Positions 41,970-56,900 of a stretch of 64,000 nt of DNA are shown piece by piece. Numbering within the stretch: the first letter of the stretch is position 1; the number at the start of each line of letters is the position of its first letter. Both the position numbers and the translations under genes were made by a program. The stretch is from Enoplolaimus lenunculus (taxonomy: Eukaryota; Nematoda; Enoplea; Enoplida; Thoracostomopsidae), in the NCBI GenBank assembly GCA_030248215.1, contig JASANG010003653.1, positions 62,001 to 126,000 on the forward strand. The letters run 5' to 3'. Below the pieces are notes generated by a model. The model was not told the origin of the DNA. It did no database searches and worked only from the letters and a program-made list of their open reading frames with translations.

Positions 41970-44900
41970 GTGAGTTATGTTTCAGTACGTATATACGTAC
42001 CCTATTTATGTTACGTTGTACGCATACATATTTTCAATCACCATTATGGCAACCGAGAGTGTGAACGTCACGTACAGACGTGGCTGGCACATGCAGATTT
42101 CGCGTGCTGTGGTTGTGTTCGGCTTTATAAGTGTTGAGATCTGTAGTGTCTATATACGTTAACGTATTTTACTAGGCATAACATATGCATGTAACTTTGA
42201 TAAAACTGGGACGTTTTTGTTATTCAGTGAATCCCGCAAAACGCGCTCGTAGATCAACAAGAGCATTTCCAAACTGTAACATTAATGATGAACAACATTC
42301 CACGGAGAGAGTACGAGTGCAGTCGCCAATAGACAGTGACTGTCGCACTCGACAGATGACCCACGGCCAAATGTCTTCTACGATTAGGCGGAAGACACAG
42401 CAGTTGGCTGCCAGACGCATGGATTTAGAAACGTTAACCACGATACCAACACAGTTGCGAAATGGAAGAGATGCAAGCATGTCTCCAAAGAGCCCCGGTG
42501 GTCGGTTAAGTGAAAAAACTAAATGTAAACTAGCTTCGTCGCCGAATTATGAACTTGATTTCGCTGATGAACATTATGAAGATAACACATTATTAGGTAG
42601 TCGTGTAATTAATTCTTTTAATGCTAGACAGCAGCGCGCTCGAAACGATAAAAGTCCTAGCGAAGATACAACAGTGAGTCGACAGATTTCACTCCGCAGT
42701 CGTGACCTCGGTACCGCAGCACAAAGTCATTGTCGAAGGATTTCGAAAGGCAATAGGACTAGAAGTCAAAGGATAGAACCACACATTAAAGATGATACTG
42801 TAGTCGATTCCCATAAAACTAGTAATAACAAGTCACACATTTCTCCTGCAAACAAACGGGTAACCCGAAACGGTAAGGTCAATCATTTGACGCCAGTAAA
42901 ACTAGGACTAACATCACCTGCGGCGGCGATAAGGAGTACCCCGGTAGATAATTTTAAATCATATGATTTTGATTTGAAAGAGTCATTGTCACTCTGTGTT
43001 GACGGAAAGATGCCAAACGAGTTTATGGCCGCTTCTGCTTCTACTGGATCGAATGAAGTCGATGAAAAAGATAATGCGAGTTTTGTAGTCAGACGAAATA
43101 ACTGTTCAAAACAGCGCAAGTTATACTCTACCCGTAGTAATGCATTAGGTTAGTTTCTTTGATCATACAAGCTTTTGGAAACGAAAGCAATCAATTTTGA
43201 ATTCTATTAAGTTTTGTTACACCAATATCTGCGCTAAAGATAGCTATCATCATCCAATGAGTTGTAAGTAAGTACGTACGTACCTAACTACCGAACAGGA
43301 ATGTGCGGCTTCGTTCAAAAACCGCGATTGCAACTTCCGGTATTGGTCTCGATTAATTTAGGACCGGCACCGAAAAAGAAATAAAATTTACCTCTTCTTT
43401 GTTTTTTGTATCTGCTCATAATTGCCGATTAATTTGTAATAAACTAAAAACGACCACAATATTTTTTTATCAGCATCACCATCACTTACGAATGGTGGCA
43501 CAAGTAAATAATCACAAAACTCCAACACGTAAAATTGTGATCATGCCGTCCTAATAACATATTTGCAGTTCAGTTGGTTGGTTTTGAGAGCAACTGAAAC
43601 CATGTTTAGTGCGAACAAACTTTTGTACAGTATTGGATACAAACATTACGATTTGTTGAATAAATTGCTGAAGCTAACAATACGTATAATGAGTTTTAAA
43701 AATTACCTATATTCTGGGTGCAACCGGAATTACAATTTACCGGAACCAGAACCTGAATTTGAAAAAATTACCGGAACCGTAAAATGAAAAATACATGTCA
43801 CCGAAAAATTCATTTTAATTTTCTTTTTGCAATATTATTGGTGAAATAACCCTAGTTGGAGATAGGTATTCACCTTATCTGCTGTATTTTTGATTTTCAT
43901 TATCCACGGAAGCGAAATCTACCTTCAATGGTTTATTTTCGGCGATTGTCAAGGTTTATATACTGTACGAATGAAATTATTCAATGTTTATTGTCATTTT
44001 TTAGTAAAATATCTTAATTTCCACCTACCAAATTTTAGTACTGGAACTATTAATTCCAGTAAAAATTTGCCGGAACCGGAAGGTGAAAATGCCATAACCG
44101 GACCCGGAATTCCGGCTACACCCTGCCTATACGTTTTGCAATTCTTACCATTATCCTATATAACCGGTCGTAGTAGAACTACTTACTTAGTTAGCTAGTT
44201 ATTCATTGATCGGTTTTGGAGGTTAATAAACGCTTTATTCAATTTCTCGCATCTGAAGCTGAATTTAATTGCTTGTCCTATTAATAAATGAAATCATTTA
44301 AAAAGTCTTAATTAATGCTTAACTAATTTAACTAATATGCTAATTAGTTATTAGCTAAGTATTCAATTATCGATTTTGGAGGTTTAGAAACGATTTATTC
44401 AGATTGTTCGATGTTTAATAAACGCATAGCCATATTACACCCGGTATAAAGTGGAACTGGATGATATATAGCGGAACCGGAACAGCAAATTTATACCGGA
44501 ATTGTAATCGAAATCGAACTAGAAATTTTGTGACTACGAATAATTTGTATTGACAACTATGTTGATTTAAGGGCGTCTGTTGGTTGGCACCAATTTTCAG
44601 AAAGGTTGCATGAACATATTGACATTGATTTTTATTCTGTAAAAGCTAAACTAAAATCAATTATTGATAAGTTAACTCATCGAAAACAATTCAATAGATA
44701 AATGTTGCAGAATTTTTATGCAGCGTGTCATAACAAGTATGAATAAAATTAAAATATCAAAATTCCGATTCCGATTCATTGTGCATTTGGAATCGGAACT
44801 CGTTAGAATCGGAATTCTAATCGGAATCGGAATTTGTTGGAAGTATTTTAGTCGTGCAAAAATATTTATTTATGGATTTAAGATTAAGTCTTCGTTTGGA

Positions 44901-47900
44901 TTTTTTATTACATGTCAGCGTCCACTCTTGTAGATTTTTACTGGTATTGGAAAAAACTTCGCCCGGTAAATTAAAATGCCTGAGCCGGATGTTGATTTTT
45001 CTGGACCAAGATATCCGGTTGCACCCTGACAAACTTCAATAAGCCCAGTCAGTAGTAAGACCCTTGTAGAAATAAAATTAAACATATTATAGTAAGTATA
45101 TGTCATTAAATTAGCGTTTAGCTCGCATTTTGAACTATCCGCATCCTATATTTTGGTTCCGGGCGGGATCACGCCAAAATGATAAATGAAAACAATAGGT
45201 ACGTACGTATATACCACATGTATAACGCGTCTTGCTCACAAGATCTTTGAAATAAATTACCATTCTGCAAACTAGAAACGTGCCGATACCGAAATTTTTG
45301 CCGATGCTGATTCTTATTTTAAAATTTTTCGATGACGATTCTAACTTTAGTACACTATGCTTAATAAACTGATAGAAATAAACTACATTACATCATTACA
45401 TAAAAACTTAAACCCTAACCAGGGTGCAACCGGAATTCCGGTTCCGGTTCCGGCATTTTTTCACCTTCCGGTTCCGGTAAATTTTTACCGGATTTAAAAA
45501 TTCCGGTATTATAATTTGGCCGTTTTCTTAACTTTGCTAATTTTTAAGAATCTCTTTTGAAAGCCACTTGTACTCCGAATATAAGCCATTGATGGTGGAT
45601 TTCACTTCAGTCGATGATGAAAATCTAAAATACAACAAATAAAATAAATACTATGTTCGACTAAGGTTATTTCACAAATAATAGAGCAAAAAATAAGATT
45701 AAAATGAAATTTTTGGTGAAATGCATTTTTCATTTTCCGGTTCCGGTTCCGGTAAAATTTTCAAATTCCGGTTCCGGTAAATTGTAATTCCGGTTGCACC
45801 CTGACCCTAACCATCAACAACGATTATAATTTTATAAGAATGGTTCATTTCAATTAATTTTTTCAAATACAAACGCAAGAGAGAACAGTTTTCCTGACCA
45901 GATACAATGATATGCGCCCAGAAATGAAATTGATAGCATTCCAACTGACTGCTCTGTGCAAAAAGTGTCGGCAAAGAATCAGCAATTTTTTGCAGTGCCG
46001 ATGTCGATACCGACACTCACGAAATGTGCCAATTTGTTACGGACGCAGATGCCAATTAATCGGCACTTCGTACATAAAACGCTTCGCGAAACTTCGTGCT
46101 TCGCTCAAAAATCAACAAATGCAATAGATATCTGTTTATTGTGAACGTTGAGTAGAAAAACTAACAAGGACCAAGAAACAAGACCCTTGTTTTTTGTGTG
46201 ATCTCGTTTGAAACCAACAAGGACCTAGAAACAAGACCGCGTCCGCACATTCCTGCTGCCGAATTTGTTACGTACGTACTGAGTCGAGATTAACGCGTTT
46301 TCAATATTCATTAGTATGTATAGAGAAGCGACCATGAACGCTTCATATAAATCATGTTTGATGTTTGAAAATTGGCGTTACGTGGCGTAGGTACGTGCTG
46401 AATTTGTATCATCTGCTGGTGTTTGGTTTTATTTCAGAAATCGATGTCGCAAGCAGTCATTCTGAACGTGCGAGTACATCATCGTCTATTGTGCTTCGCA
46501 CGGATTATGTTTTGCCGTCCGAAACACCATATCACTGGTCGGCTGCTGTTGGTTCATCGTCGAAACCTGGGAAAGTTTCAGGGCAACCTGACGGTTCGTT
46601 CGTGAAGTCAAAAACTAAAGTATGTAGAATCCATTAGTATATTTGATCATTTAGTACATAATGGTGTTTATTGAAAGTAGTACCTGTGCCGTAAAATTCG
46701 TTTGTAAGCAATAAATAAACTATTGCACAGGAATATATACTACACAATTGAGATGTCCCGGTTCCAGGATTTTAACCGAGGCCGGGGTCAGCAAAGTACA
46801 GTAAACTTCAAATTGTTGATACTCCCAACTCCCTTGTTGTGAAGTTAAGTTAGTGTTGATATATTTGGTATGTGCCATATCGCTTTACGCCACATTTTGC
46901 CGATGGTAATGTAATAAACTTACTGTGCTGCGTTTTGATTCTGCCATGACGGGACATTGTTTTTCTGGTACTGTCTTTTACGGTCACGGTACCATATGAC
47001 AGGGCGGCACCGAAAACACAATTTGACCGAATTCGAATCCAGTGCTATTTTGCCGAATCCGAATCTTGCTTGTTTAAAATTTCAATGATATGTATAATTT
47101 GTTTCACAACATCAACGCAATGCCAGTCGCATAATTTGTAAACGTTAATATATTTCGTGCCCGACTTCAGTTCTGAGATTTGTGACTTGAAACAAAAATA
47201 TTGATTTACATAACAAGTTATTCAAAATTTAAAAATGGGAAAACATACGTATTCCCGAACATTTTGGATTCGGTTTTTGAATTCGGTTTTATGTTGTTGT
47301 GGTAGCCATTCCCTTCCGCTATTGATCGCTCCGTTCCTTTCGAGACCAAGAAGTTCTGCTACTTGTATTGGCTACATCCACAGATCCAGTGTATTTATCA
47401 CAACCGAAGCCGAACCACAAATTATGTCCGAATCTGAACCTTTGTTGCCGCCCTGACGTATCGCTGTGGCCCCGGGGCATCTCTACTACACAGGGTGGCA
47501 ACAAAGGTTCGTTCGGATTCGGATTCGGCCAAAATTTGAGTTTCGGATTCGGTTGAGGAAAATCCGAATCAATCAAAGTTCAGCAATATGTTTTTTCATT
47601 TTTAAGCAATAAAATTGTTGATATTCCGAAAAAAATTATAGATATGTCTGAAATTTGCAACATACAGGATTCGATTCGGATTCGGTTTCGGTCAAATCGT
47701 GGATTCGGTGCCACCCTGCTGCTGAATACATGCAATAACAGGATAGAAATTTTAGAAAAATATATGTAAATATGCCCCAATTTTTGGAAATTTTTAAATT
47801 AAAAACAGATGAATGGAGATGCGTACCGGATTTAACAGGTGCAACCGGAATTAATCCAGGTCCGAAAGTTTTAGGCCGTTTGTTAGAAGCAATCTAATTC

Positions 47901-50900
47901 CAGCATTAAATGGTTTTTGGGTGCGAGGAATCTGCAAAGACTGTTTACAAACCTCCAAAACCGATAATTGAGTAGTTAGCTAATACATAATTTGCATATT
48001 TGCATAATTTATAAGCCTAAATTAGGACTTTTTACAATGTTTCACTAATTATTAAGGTTAAAAGCAATATAATTTCAGCACTAAAGGGTTTTTAGGTGTG
48101 AATAAAAATTGAGTAGTTAGCTAATAGATAATTTCCATATACATAAGTATAATTGATATGCCTAAATTAGGCGTTTTTGCAATATTTCACTAATTATTTG
48201 GGTTACTAGCAATCTAATTTAAGCAATGGTGGGTTTTTGGGTGCGAGGAATCTAAATAAATTGTCTACAAACCTTCAAAATCGATAATCGAATAGTTACG
48301 TAGCTATTTGCATATTAACGTAGTTTTTAAGCCTAAATTAGAACTTTTTACAATATTTCACTAATTTAAGGTTAAAAGCAATCTAATTTCAGCAATAAAG
48401 GGTTTTAGGCGCTACTACTTTGAATAAATTGTTTACAAACCTTCAAAACCCATAATTTAATACATAGTTAGCTAATAGCTCATTTGTATATTAGTTGAAT
48501 TGGCGAGACAAAATTAGGACTTTTTAAATTATTTCAATAATTATTAGGGTGACTGAAAGGTTTTTGGGCGCGAGGAATCAGAACAAATTGTTTGTAAACT
48601 CCAAAACCGATAATTGAATAGTTAGCTAATAGCTAATTTGCATATTTGCTTAATTGATAAGCCTAAATAATGGCTTCTTGAATTATTTCTTAAATTATTA
48701 GGGTTACTTTAGGGTTTTTGAGTGCAAGGAATGTGAATAAATTGTTTACAAACCTCCAAAACCAATAAGTGAATAGTTAGCTCATAACTAATTTGCATAT
48801 TAGCTTAACTGCTTACGTGTGTTCGAGCTTCGCTCAATACATGTAGTGCCACTACAATTGGTATTATTCTAATTGCACTCGGGCTTTGACTCATGTATTC
48901 GATAGCGGCAATGATCAAATAGTAATAAACTGTAAATACGTACTACATTGGAATTTCTTACGTTCAAACGATTTGTTCGCATTAATGATTGTTTACTGCG
49001 TAGAATGTTTATGAATGTGAAATGAGGCTTTTAGCTAAAAAACTTTTCAATTCTATGTTCGATGTAAAACAAGCGCCTGGAATGTGATTTGGTATTACGA
49101 ATTAAATTTAGTGTCTAGCAAAGCTTTTCGGTTTGCTATTATTACTCTACAACGCACGAGCTCAGTATGCTTTTCAGTGTCGTTTAACCGAATAGGATTG
49201 CATGCTAAGTTTAAATTAGAAAAAGGCGGGTATGTGCTGCTATCGCACGTTCGTGAAGCCAATCAGCAGCGCCGCTGCGGCGACGTGCGATAATTTTTTA
49301 ATGTTTAATAAGTTTTACCGCGGCGCGCATCGAGTATAGTGCAACCCTAACTCAACACAACGGCACCTCGACTGCGGCTTTCGTTGTCCGTTGAGGCTTT
49401 GAAGCATTATATACTCGCAACCAGGGTGCAACCGAAATTCGGGTTTCAGAGTTTTTTCACCTTTCGGTTCCTGTAAATATTTAACGGAATTAAAAATTCC
49501 GTCATTACAATTTTTTAGGCGGAAACTAAGATATTTCACTAAGAAATGACGATAAAAATTGAATAATTTCATTCGTATAGTATATAAACCTTGACAATCG
49601 CCGAAAATAAACCATTGAAGGTAGATTTCGCTTCCGTGGAGAATGCAAATCTAAAATACAGCAGATAAAGTGAATACCTATCTCCAACTAGGGTTATTTC
49701 ACCAATAATATTGCAAAAAGAAAATTAAAATGAATTTTTCGGGGACATGTATTTTTCATTTTCCGGTTCCGTTTCCGGTAAATTGTAATTCAGTTTGCAC
49801 TCTGCTCGCAACTTAGCATAATCTATAACTTAATGCAATCGGAATTGTGATTCCTATTTAGAACGAGTTGCGATCCGATTGCACAATCAATCGGGAGCGG
49901 AATTTTGAAATTAATTTTAATTATAACCCTACTTATTGTAATCCGTTGCAGGAAAACTTGGTATTACGTACTCATCTATTAAATTGCTTTAGATGAGTTA
50001 ACTTATCAATAATTGATTGTAGTTTAGCTTTACAAAACCAAATATCACCAATTTGATCACACGACCTTTTTGAAAATTGTTGCCAGCCAACAGACACCCT
50101 AAATCAACGTGATATTTGTCAATACAAATTATCCGTGCAGTCACATAATATCTTGTTGCGAGTCCGATTACAATTCCGGTATATATATAAATTTAATGTA
50201 TTTTACTTCCGTGGATTATGAAACTCTAAAATACAGCAGATAAAGTGAATACCTATCTCCAACTAGGGTTATTTCACCAATAATACTGCAAAAAAAGAAA
50301 AGTAATATGTATTTTTCGGCGGCATGTATTTTTTATTTTACAGTTTCATTTCCGGCATTTTTTTCAAATTACGGTTTCGGTAAGATTGTAATTCCGGCTG
50401 CACCCATATTTTAACCTTAATAATTACAGAAATAATGTAGAAAGTCCTAACATGAGTTAACTTATGAATAATTGATTGTAGATTAGCTTTTACAGAAACA
50501 AAAATCATCGGCAACTGGTTCATGCAACCTTTTTGAAAATGGTTGCCAGCCAAAAGACACCCTACGTCAACATGATATTTTGTCAATATAAATTATCCGT
50601 ATAGTGACATAATTTCTTGTTCCGATTCCAATCAGAATTCCGGTATTAATTTTATGTTCGATTCCGATTCCGTTATAATCCAGTTCGGATTTGTACCCTG
50701 CCAAAAACCTTCTTAGATTTGGATTTTTTTATCTTGAAAACCAGGGGATTTCGAATTTATTCAGCCGGAAATTTGGCTTACTGAACAAGGAAAAATTAGT
50801 TGTTAAATTTTCGCTGGCATTCTGCATCAATAATCAATATGTATGTATATAGACTGGAAAGTCGAGAAAACAGCGTGATTTATCTGAAGAACACAAGACT

Positions 50901-53900
50901 GCTGAATTAATTCGAACGGATTATGTGACCGCAATGAAAATAGGCGATTCAGGTAAGATGTATGAAAGCATTTGACACATCTGTGTATGTATATATTGTT
51001 TAACCATTCCTGTAACGTCCAAAATGCGGATGTAACGTGACATGAAGTGTCTGCTTAGCATTCGGCTCTTAATCTTTTGTAGTATAGTACCGGATACCGG
51101 ATATTTATAGTTGTGGTCTCGAATGTCATAGAACTGCTTTTGACAATTCGGCATACTTTATATTCTGCTGCGATTACCTTTTTAGGCAAGTTAGGTTGTT
51201 GAGTTTTGATACGTTTTCAGCTACTTTTAATTTATGGAAGCGAGCGAGAGTTAAACGCATTTTTGCATTAAATAATTTCAGTTTATCAGCAGCGAAAACC
51301 TTGAGCACGCTAAAAATACAGCGAAAAAATAAATTATTTTAACATTATACAATATCCGGTCCTTGTTCCGATAAGAGATTTATGTAGGAACTAAATATTG
51401 ACGGAACAAGAACTGAGTTTCTTTGCAGGGACCGGAATTTGAATTATTTTTTATACCCGAATTACTGTAGTTGGTTTTTTCAGAAAGCTTGCCAAAAATG
51501 GGTTATGCGAACTCGACTAGAAGATGCTATAAATTTGTTTGTTGCTACAGCCACATACCAAAAATTTTGAAAAAAACTGCATTTTCAAAAATCACATGTT
51601 TGCAAATTTGCCGAACCAAAATGCTCTAGCTATCACCGTTCGAAATATCGATTCAATTTTTCGTCTTGTCCACTAAAAGCAAAACACCTAGTTTTAGCTA
51701 CATATAGGTGCAATTTTGGCGTCTAAACTGGTTCTAGAAACAACCGGTACTTATTAAGAAGCCTAGTGAATTTTAGGTGAAAAAACATTCAAAGAGTTTT
51801 TTCAATTTTTATAGGACATTGCTATATACACTATGTTTATGGATTACATTGTAATTGTGCGTATACACACAAACTTTATTTGGCAGATAATTTTGATCCA
51901 AACTATGCAGTTATGATCATGGATTCGTGGCGTAATGAATGGAACACCGGTGTTCAAGTTCCAATTGAGTCCAATGACCAATTGCCGAAGCCCATATGCA
52001 GGTATTAAAATAGTAGATTTGGTTAAAATGTACATTTCGTGCCCCTCTACGTTTTTCACTATGTGCTTATTTGTTGGCGTAACTAAACACTGGCTGGTGC
52101 AATTGACGCTTCATTGAAAATTTTGCAACACCCACTCCGCAGCGACCCGGCGAATGCCCAGTAACATTTAAGGTACCCTTGAGGAAACACGCAATTTACG
52201 GCGGGGTAATATTGCTATTGTTGACTCGATGAGTTTGTAAAGGTAATTTTGAACCTGCTATTTCTGCAGCGGTAACGTTTTAAAAATAAAACATGTTTTC
52301 AGCTGACTTACTTAAATTGATGATTTTTTGTTGGCTTCTCATTTCAGACCTGTGAAAAAACCTTCGGTTTATACCAGAGAATGGCGCATGTAAGTATTTT
52401 TTGCGTTTTTACATATAATGGTGAACATAGTACTGTTGTACGTACATTAATTAACAGAGTATATCTGGATTTAATAGATATCGGAACCAGCAAGCGAAAC
52501 TAAGTAAGTGGCACACACACGACTTGGTTCCAGGAATTTTTAGGGTTTAGATTTAAATAATTCTTTCTGAAGGTCTTTGATTTCGCTAGTTTACGATTCT
52601 CATTCTAGGGACTATTTCGAATATAAAAAATTAAGTTTGAAACACAACGTTAACACATAGATAACCGGAAAACACTGCTAAAACGAGTTGAATGAGGAAA
52701 ATTTGTAGTCTAACTTTATTCCTACGTAATATCAGTTAAGTTCGTCGTTTTTCTAGCCGTTTTTTCGACTGTGTACTCCCGTTTTGGATATTTTGTTTTA
52801 GGCCGCGTAAATATGTCAAATATATACCGCCGCAAAATGACATGACACAACAACACCAACACCAGACATCTAAATTTGGCCTGGCTATGGATAAACCAAC
52901 GGTTTTGGTATCAAATACGTTACAGGCCACGTCAGGATCAATAACAAATGCGACAATGGAAACCGGGAATGGTGTATCACCCATGTGTACGGTTGGGTTA
53001 AACCAAAACACGAATCCCACGTCAGGGAACAGTAGCAGTGCGAAACTGAGTCACATTAGTATATCGCCGTATAATGCTTATGATGCGGATGATTTAGACA
53101 CTCGATGGCTTAACTGGCTGGGTGGTTCGGAAGTAACAGGTAAATCAAGGGAGCTTAAACCCACATGCTGACCAGTCGTAGTGGGACTACATGTATTGAT
53201 GGAAGGTCGAACACACAAGCAATTATGCTAATATGCAAATTAGCTGTTATCAAACTATTCATTCTTCAGTTTTTTTACGTTTGTAAACAATTTATTTAGA
53301 TTCCTCGCACCCAAAAACCATTCTGTAACCTTAATAATTAGTGAAATATTATTTTGGCTTGTCGGTTATGCTATTAAATTATCGGTTGTGAAGGTTTGTA
53401 GACATTTTATTCAGATTCCTCGCATCCAAAACCCCTTTATTACTGTAATTAGATTGCTTGTAACCCTAATGATTTGTGAAATATTGTAAAAAGTCCTAAT
53501 TTAGGTTTTTCAATTATGCGAATATGCAAATTAGCTAACTATTTTATTATAGATTTTGAAGGTTTGTAGACAATTTATTCAGAGTCCTCGCACTCAAAAA
53601 ACCCTTTACTGGTGTAATTAGATTGCTTGTAAGCATAATAATTAATTTTGGTTATAATAATTGTATAATGAACGATGATTTAGAAACCGCGCGTTATCAA
53701 AAGTTAATTGCCCTCGAATTTTTGATAGTAACATTTATTTGTTTATGTATTTACAACAAACGTTTTGAATGTTTTGTTATTTTACAGGCCATGATCGTCA
53801 ATTTAATTCCAAGTCTGCAGTCAAATCACGCGCTGTTGATGCTGGAAGCGACAAAACGAAACGACGCAACTTGTCGCCAAAAGTTGTATCCACCACTACA

Positions 53901-56900
53901 GGATTTGCAAGGCAAGCAGGCGCTGGAAAATCATTGACCTCGGCATCGCCAAATACTCCAACTTCAGTTGTAGATCTTTTCTCTCGACAACGTCCTGTTT
54001 TTGAAGCTTGTATTGAGACAATGGAGTCTATGTGTAATGCAGTATTGGATACGTTTGGGTACTCTTCTGGCATTGAATACGATGAAAATACTGTGTGCGA
54101 TGTGTGTCTGTCGGTGCGTCTTAATTATTTAAGTTTTGTGTACGTTACTTGTTAGATTGCGTAAGCGCTAGTAGTAGTATATATATATCCTGTTCCAGAC
54201 TGTCTATTAGCCGAACTTTTCATGTTCGTAGTTATCCGAACCGCTTAAGTTAATATTTTTTGCACAAAACCAAACAGTTTTTCAGTACAGCATAAAATAG
54301 CCTGGACGAGCTACACATGTGTAGCAGAATTTTTTAACGTAGGCGCCGCGATTGATGTGTCTAAAATGGTACCTCATTAGGACGTTTCTGGGCGCCACAT
54401 CGCCCACATCTGGCCCTCCGGTAACCCATCTGTCTTGTAAACCACCAAAAACAAAGCTTTTGGTCTGAATCAGGGTGCAACCGGAATTACAATTTACCGG
54501 AACCGGAATTTGAAAATTTTACCGGAAACGGAACCGGAAAGTGAAAAATGCATTTCACCAAAAATTTCATTTTATTCTTATTTTTTGCTCTATTATTTGT
54601 GAAATGACCTTATTCGAACATAGGTATTTATTTTATTTGTTGTATTTTAGATTTTCGTCGTCGACTGAAGTGAAATCCACCATCACTGGCTTATATTTGG
54701 AGTACAAGTGGCTTTCAAAACAGATTTTTAAAAATTAGCAAAGTTAAGAAAACGGCCAAATTATAATACCGGAATTTTTAAATCCGGTAAAAATATACCG
54801 GAACCGGAACCGGAAGGTGAAAAAATGCCGGAACCGGAACCGGAATTCCGGTTGCACCCTGGTCTGAATGTGAACGCTGTGCGGTATTTAGGTGTCTCAA
54901 CCATTTGAATCTGTGGATTCATCTACAACCAATACATATAGCGCCATCAGCTAAGGTTATGCGGAAAATCCAGTTTCTTGGCAGGCCGGACCCGCTGTCC
55001 GTCATGGTCGGAATTCTTGCAAAAATTCAATTGCTGTTCCTGACTCGGCGTTAAACAGCTTCTTTTCACAACTTGTCTTTCAACTACACAATCTTCATAT
55101 TATAAAAGTATTCCGAGCATGCCTTTGTAGAACTTGGAAAACTGGTTAATGAAAACGCAAAACAGTCGACCAACAGCATATTTTATTTTGACTTATTCTC
55201 AATTTGCAGTTATTCGGGAGTGCAATATATTTGCAATTACTGTTCCGGTGAAAAAATGAATTCCTGTTTCAGCTTCCTATGGAATGCGGTTCCTGTTGGA
55301 AGCCTGATGGCCGGATAGTGTCGTACGCCGCTCCATTTTGCGGTTACACTCGCTTCTGCACACACCTTACGAATAGTGTTTGTGATATTTGACAAACTAT
55401 ACATTTTTTACAGCCCGACAGTGAAGACTCGAACGAAATTGTATTCTGCGACGTATGTGAAGTTTGCGTTCATCAAGCGTGTTACGGCATTCCTACTGTT
55501 CCTGTTGGTCCGTGGCTGTGCCGTGTTTGCGCCATGGGTGTTATACGGCCGCCGTGCATCCTGTGTCCGAATACCGGAGGAGCAATGAAAAGCACAAGGT
55601 TTGTGTCTGCTCGTTATCGCGAGACCAGTGTGACCTGTTATATTACCGAATCGCAATTTGAATTCGTAATTACCGAATCGCAATTTGAATTCGTAATGGA
55701 AACCCGCTAGTGTAAAATACCGTTTTGGAGACACTACAGAATACTATGAATATCATCATTTTCCTAAATCACCTGTCTCAGGGTTCCAACGGGAAGTACG
55801 TACATTTTTCGCCAGAACAGGAATTGCAAATAGTTTGCAACACCGAATTAATTTTAATTGACTATAACGGAAAATTAAATATACGGTTCATGGATACAAA
55901 AATGCATCAAATGAAACACAAGCTTGAAAAGAAGTTGAGTTTTAGTGAAACTTTTGAAACGTGGTCCCAGCCAGCGTGCGGCCGGAATTATGGTTCTGGC
56001 ATTTTTTGACCTTCCGGTTCCGGAGATTTCATTCATATGTTTGCGATGTTTTCGCAAATCTTAGCATATTCTCATTCCTAACACTAAGCCTAAACTTTAG
56101 TGTTACGTAAATAAATTTATAACTGAGCCAAGCCTAAGCAAAATATTAGAGGAGATGTACGCAAAACGCGACAGTTTGATTCCTCGGAAAGAAAATTTTG
56201 TAAAAATAAAAATTTTAGAAAATATTGGCAAATTTGGGCAAGGGATGTGCCTATACCAAAATTTTTGCTTATGTCGATTCTTATTTTGAATATTTCCGAT
56301 GCCGATTCCAACCTCAGTACAGCATGTTAAAAGAACAAATAGGATACTATATACATTACATCATTATGCGAAGACTTAGACTTTAACCATTATAAACGAT
56401 TACGTACAACTTCATGAGACATGTTCAGTTCATTTAATTTTTTCAAACACAAACTCAAGATAGGTAACAGTTTAACTTATCAGACTTTTCATTTTGCGGT
56501 TCTGTTTTCCGTAATTTTTTAAAGTTCCGGGTATCGGCACGTTTCTAGTTTGCAGAATGGTAATTTATTTTAAAGATCTTGTGACCAGGACACGTTATAC
56601 ATGTGGTATATACGTACGTACCTATTGTTTAAGCTACTTTAATTGTATATCATGGAAAGTAAAAAATGCTGTTCGTGGTTATTGGCTTTGCGTTTTAATT
56701 AACTACAAAAAACGATGAAACGAAACACAAGGTGTGAAAAGATGCTGGGTTTTAATTAAATTTTTGATACGTAAATGTTTTCTACACTTATTCTTTATAG
56801 TTGCGAACAAAACCGTAAAAATTGTGGTTTCTGCGTCTTTCTATGCATGATAGAAACTAATCGAATTTCTGCGCCAATTTCGGTGGAACCCTGACATACG

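Noticed and set aside
47870-48862. CRISPR array
   Set aside because: Units of about 160 bp are diverged along their full length, with no conserved short repeat and unique spacers, and the genome is eukaryotic.
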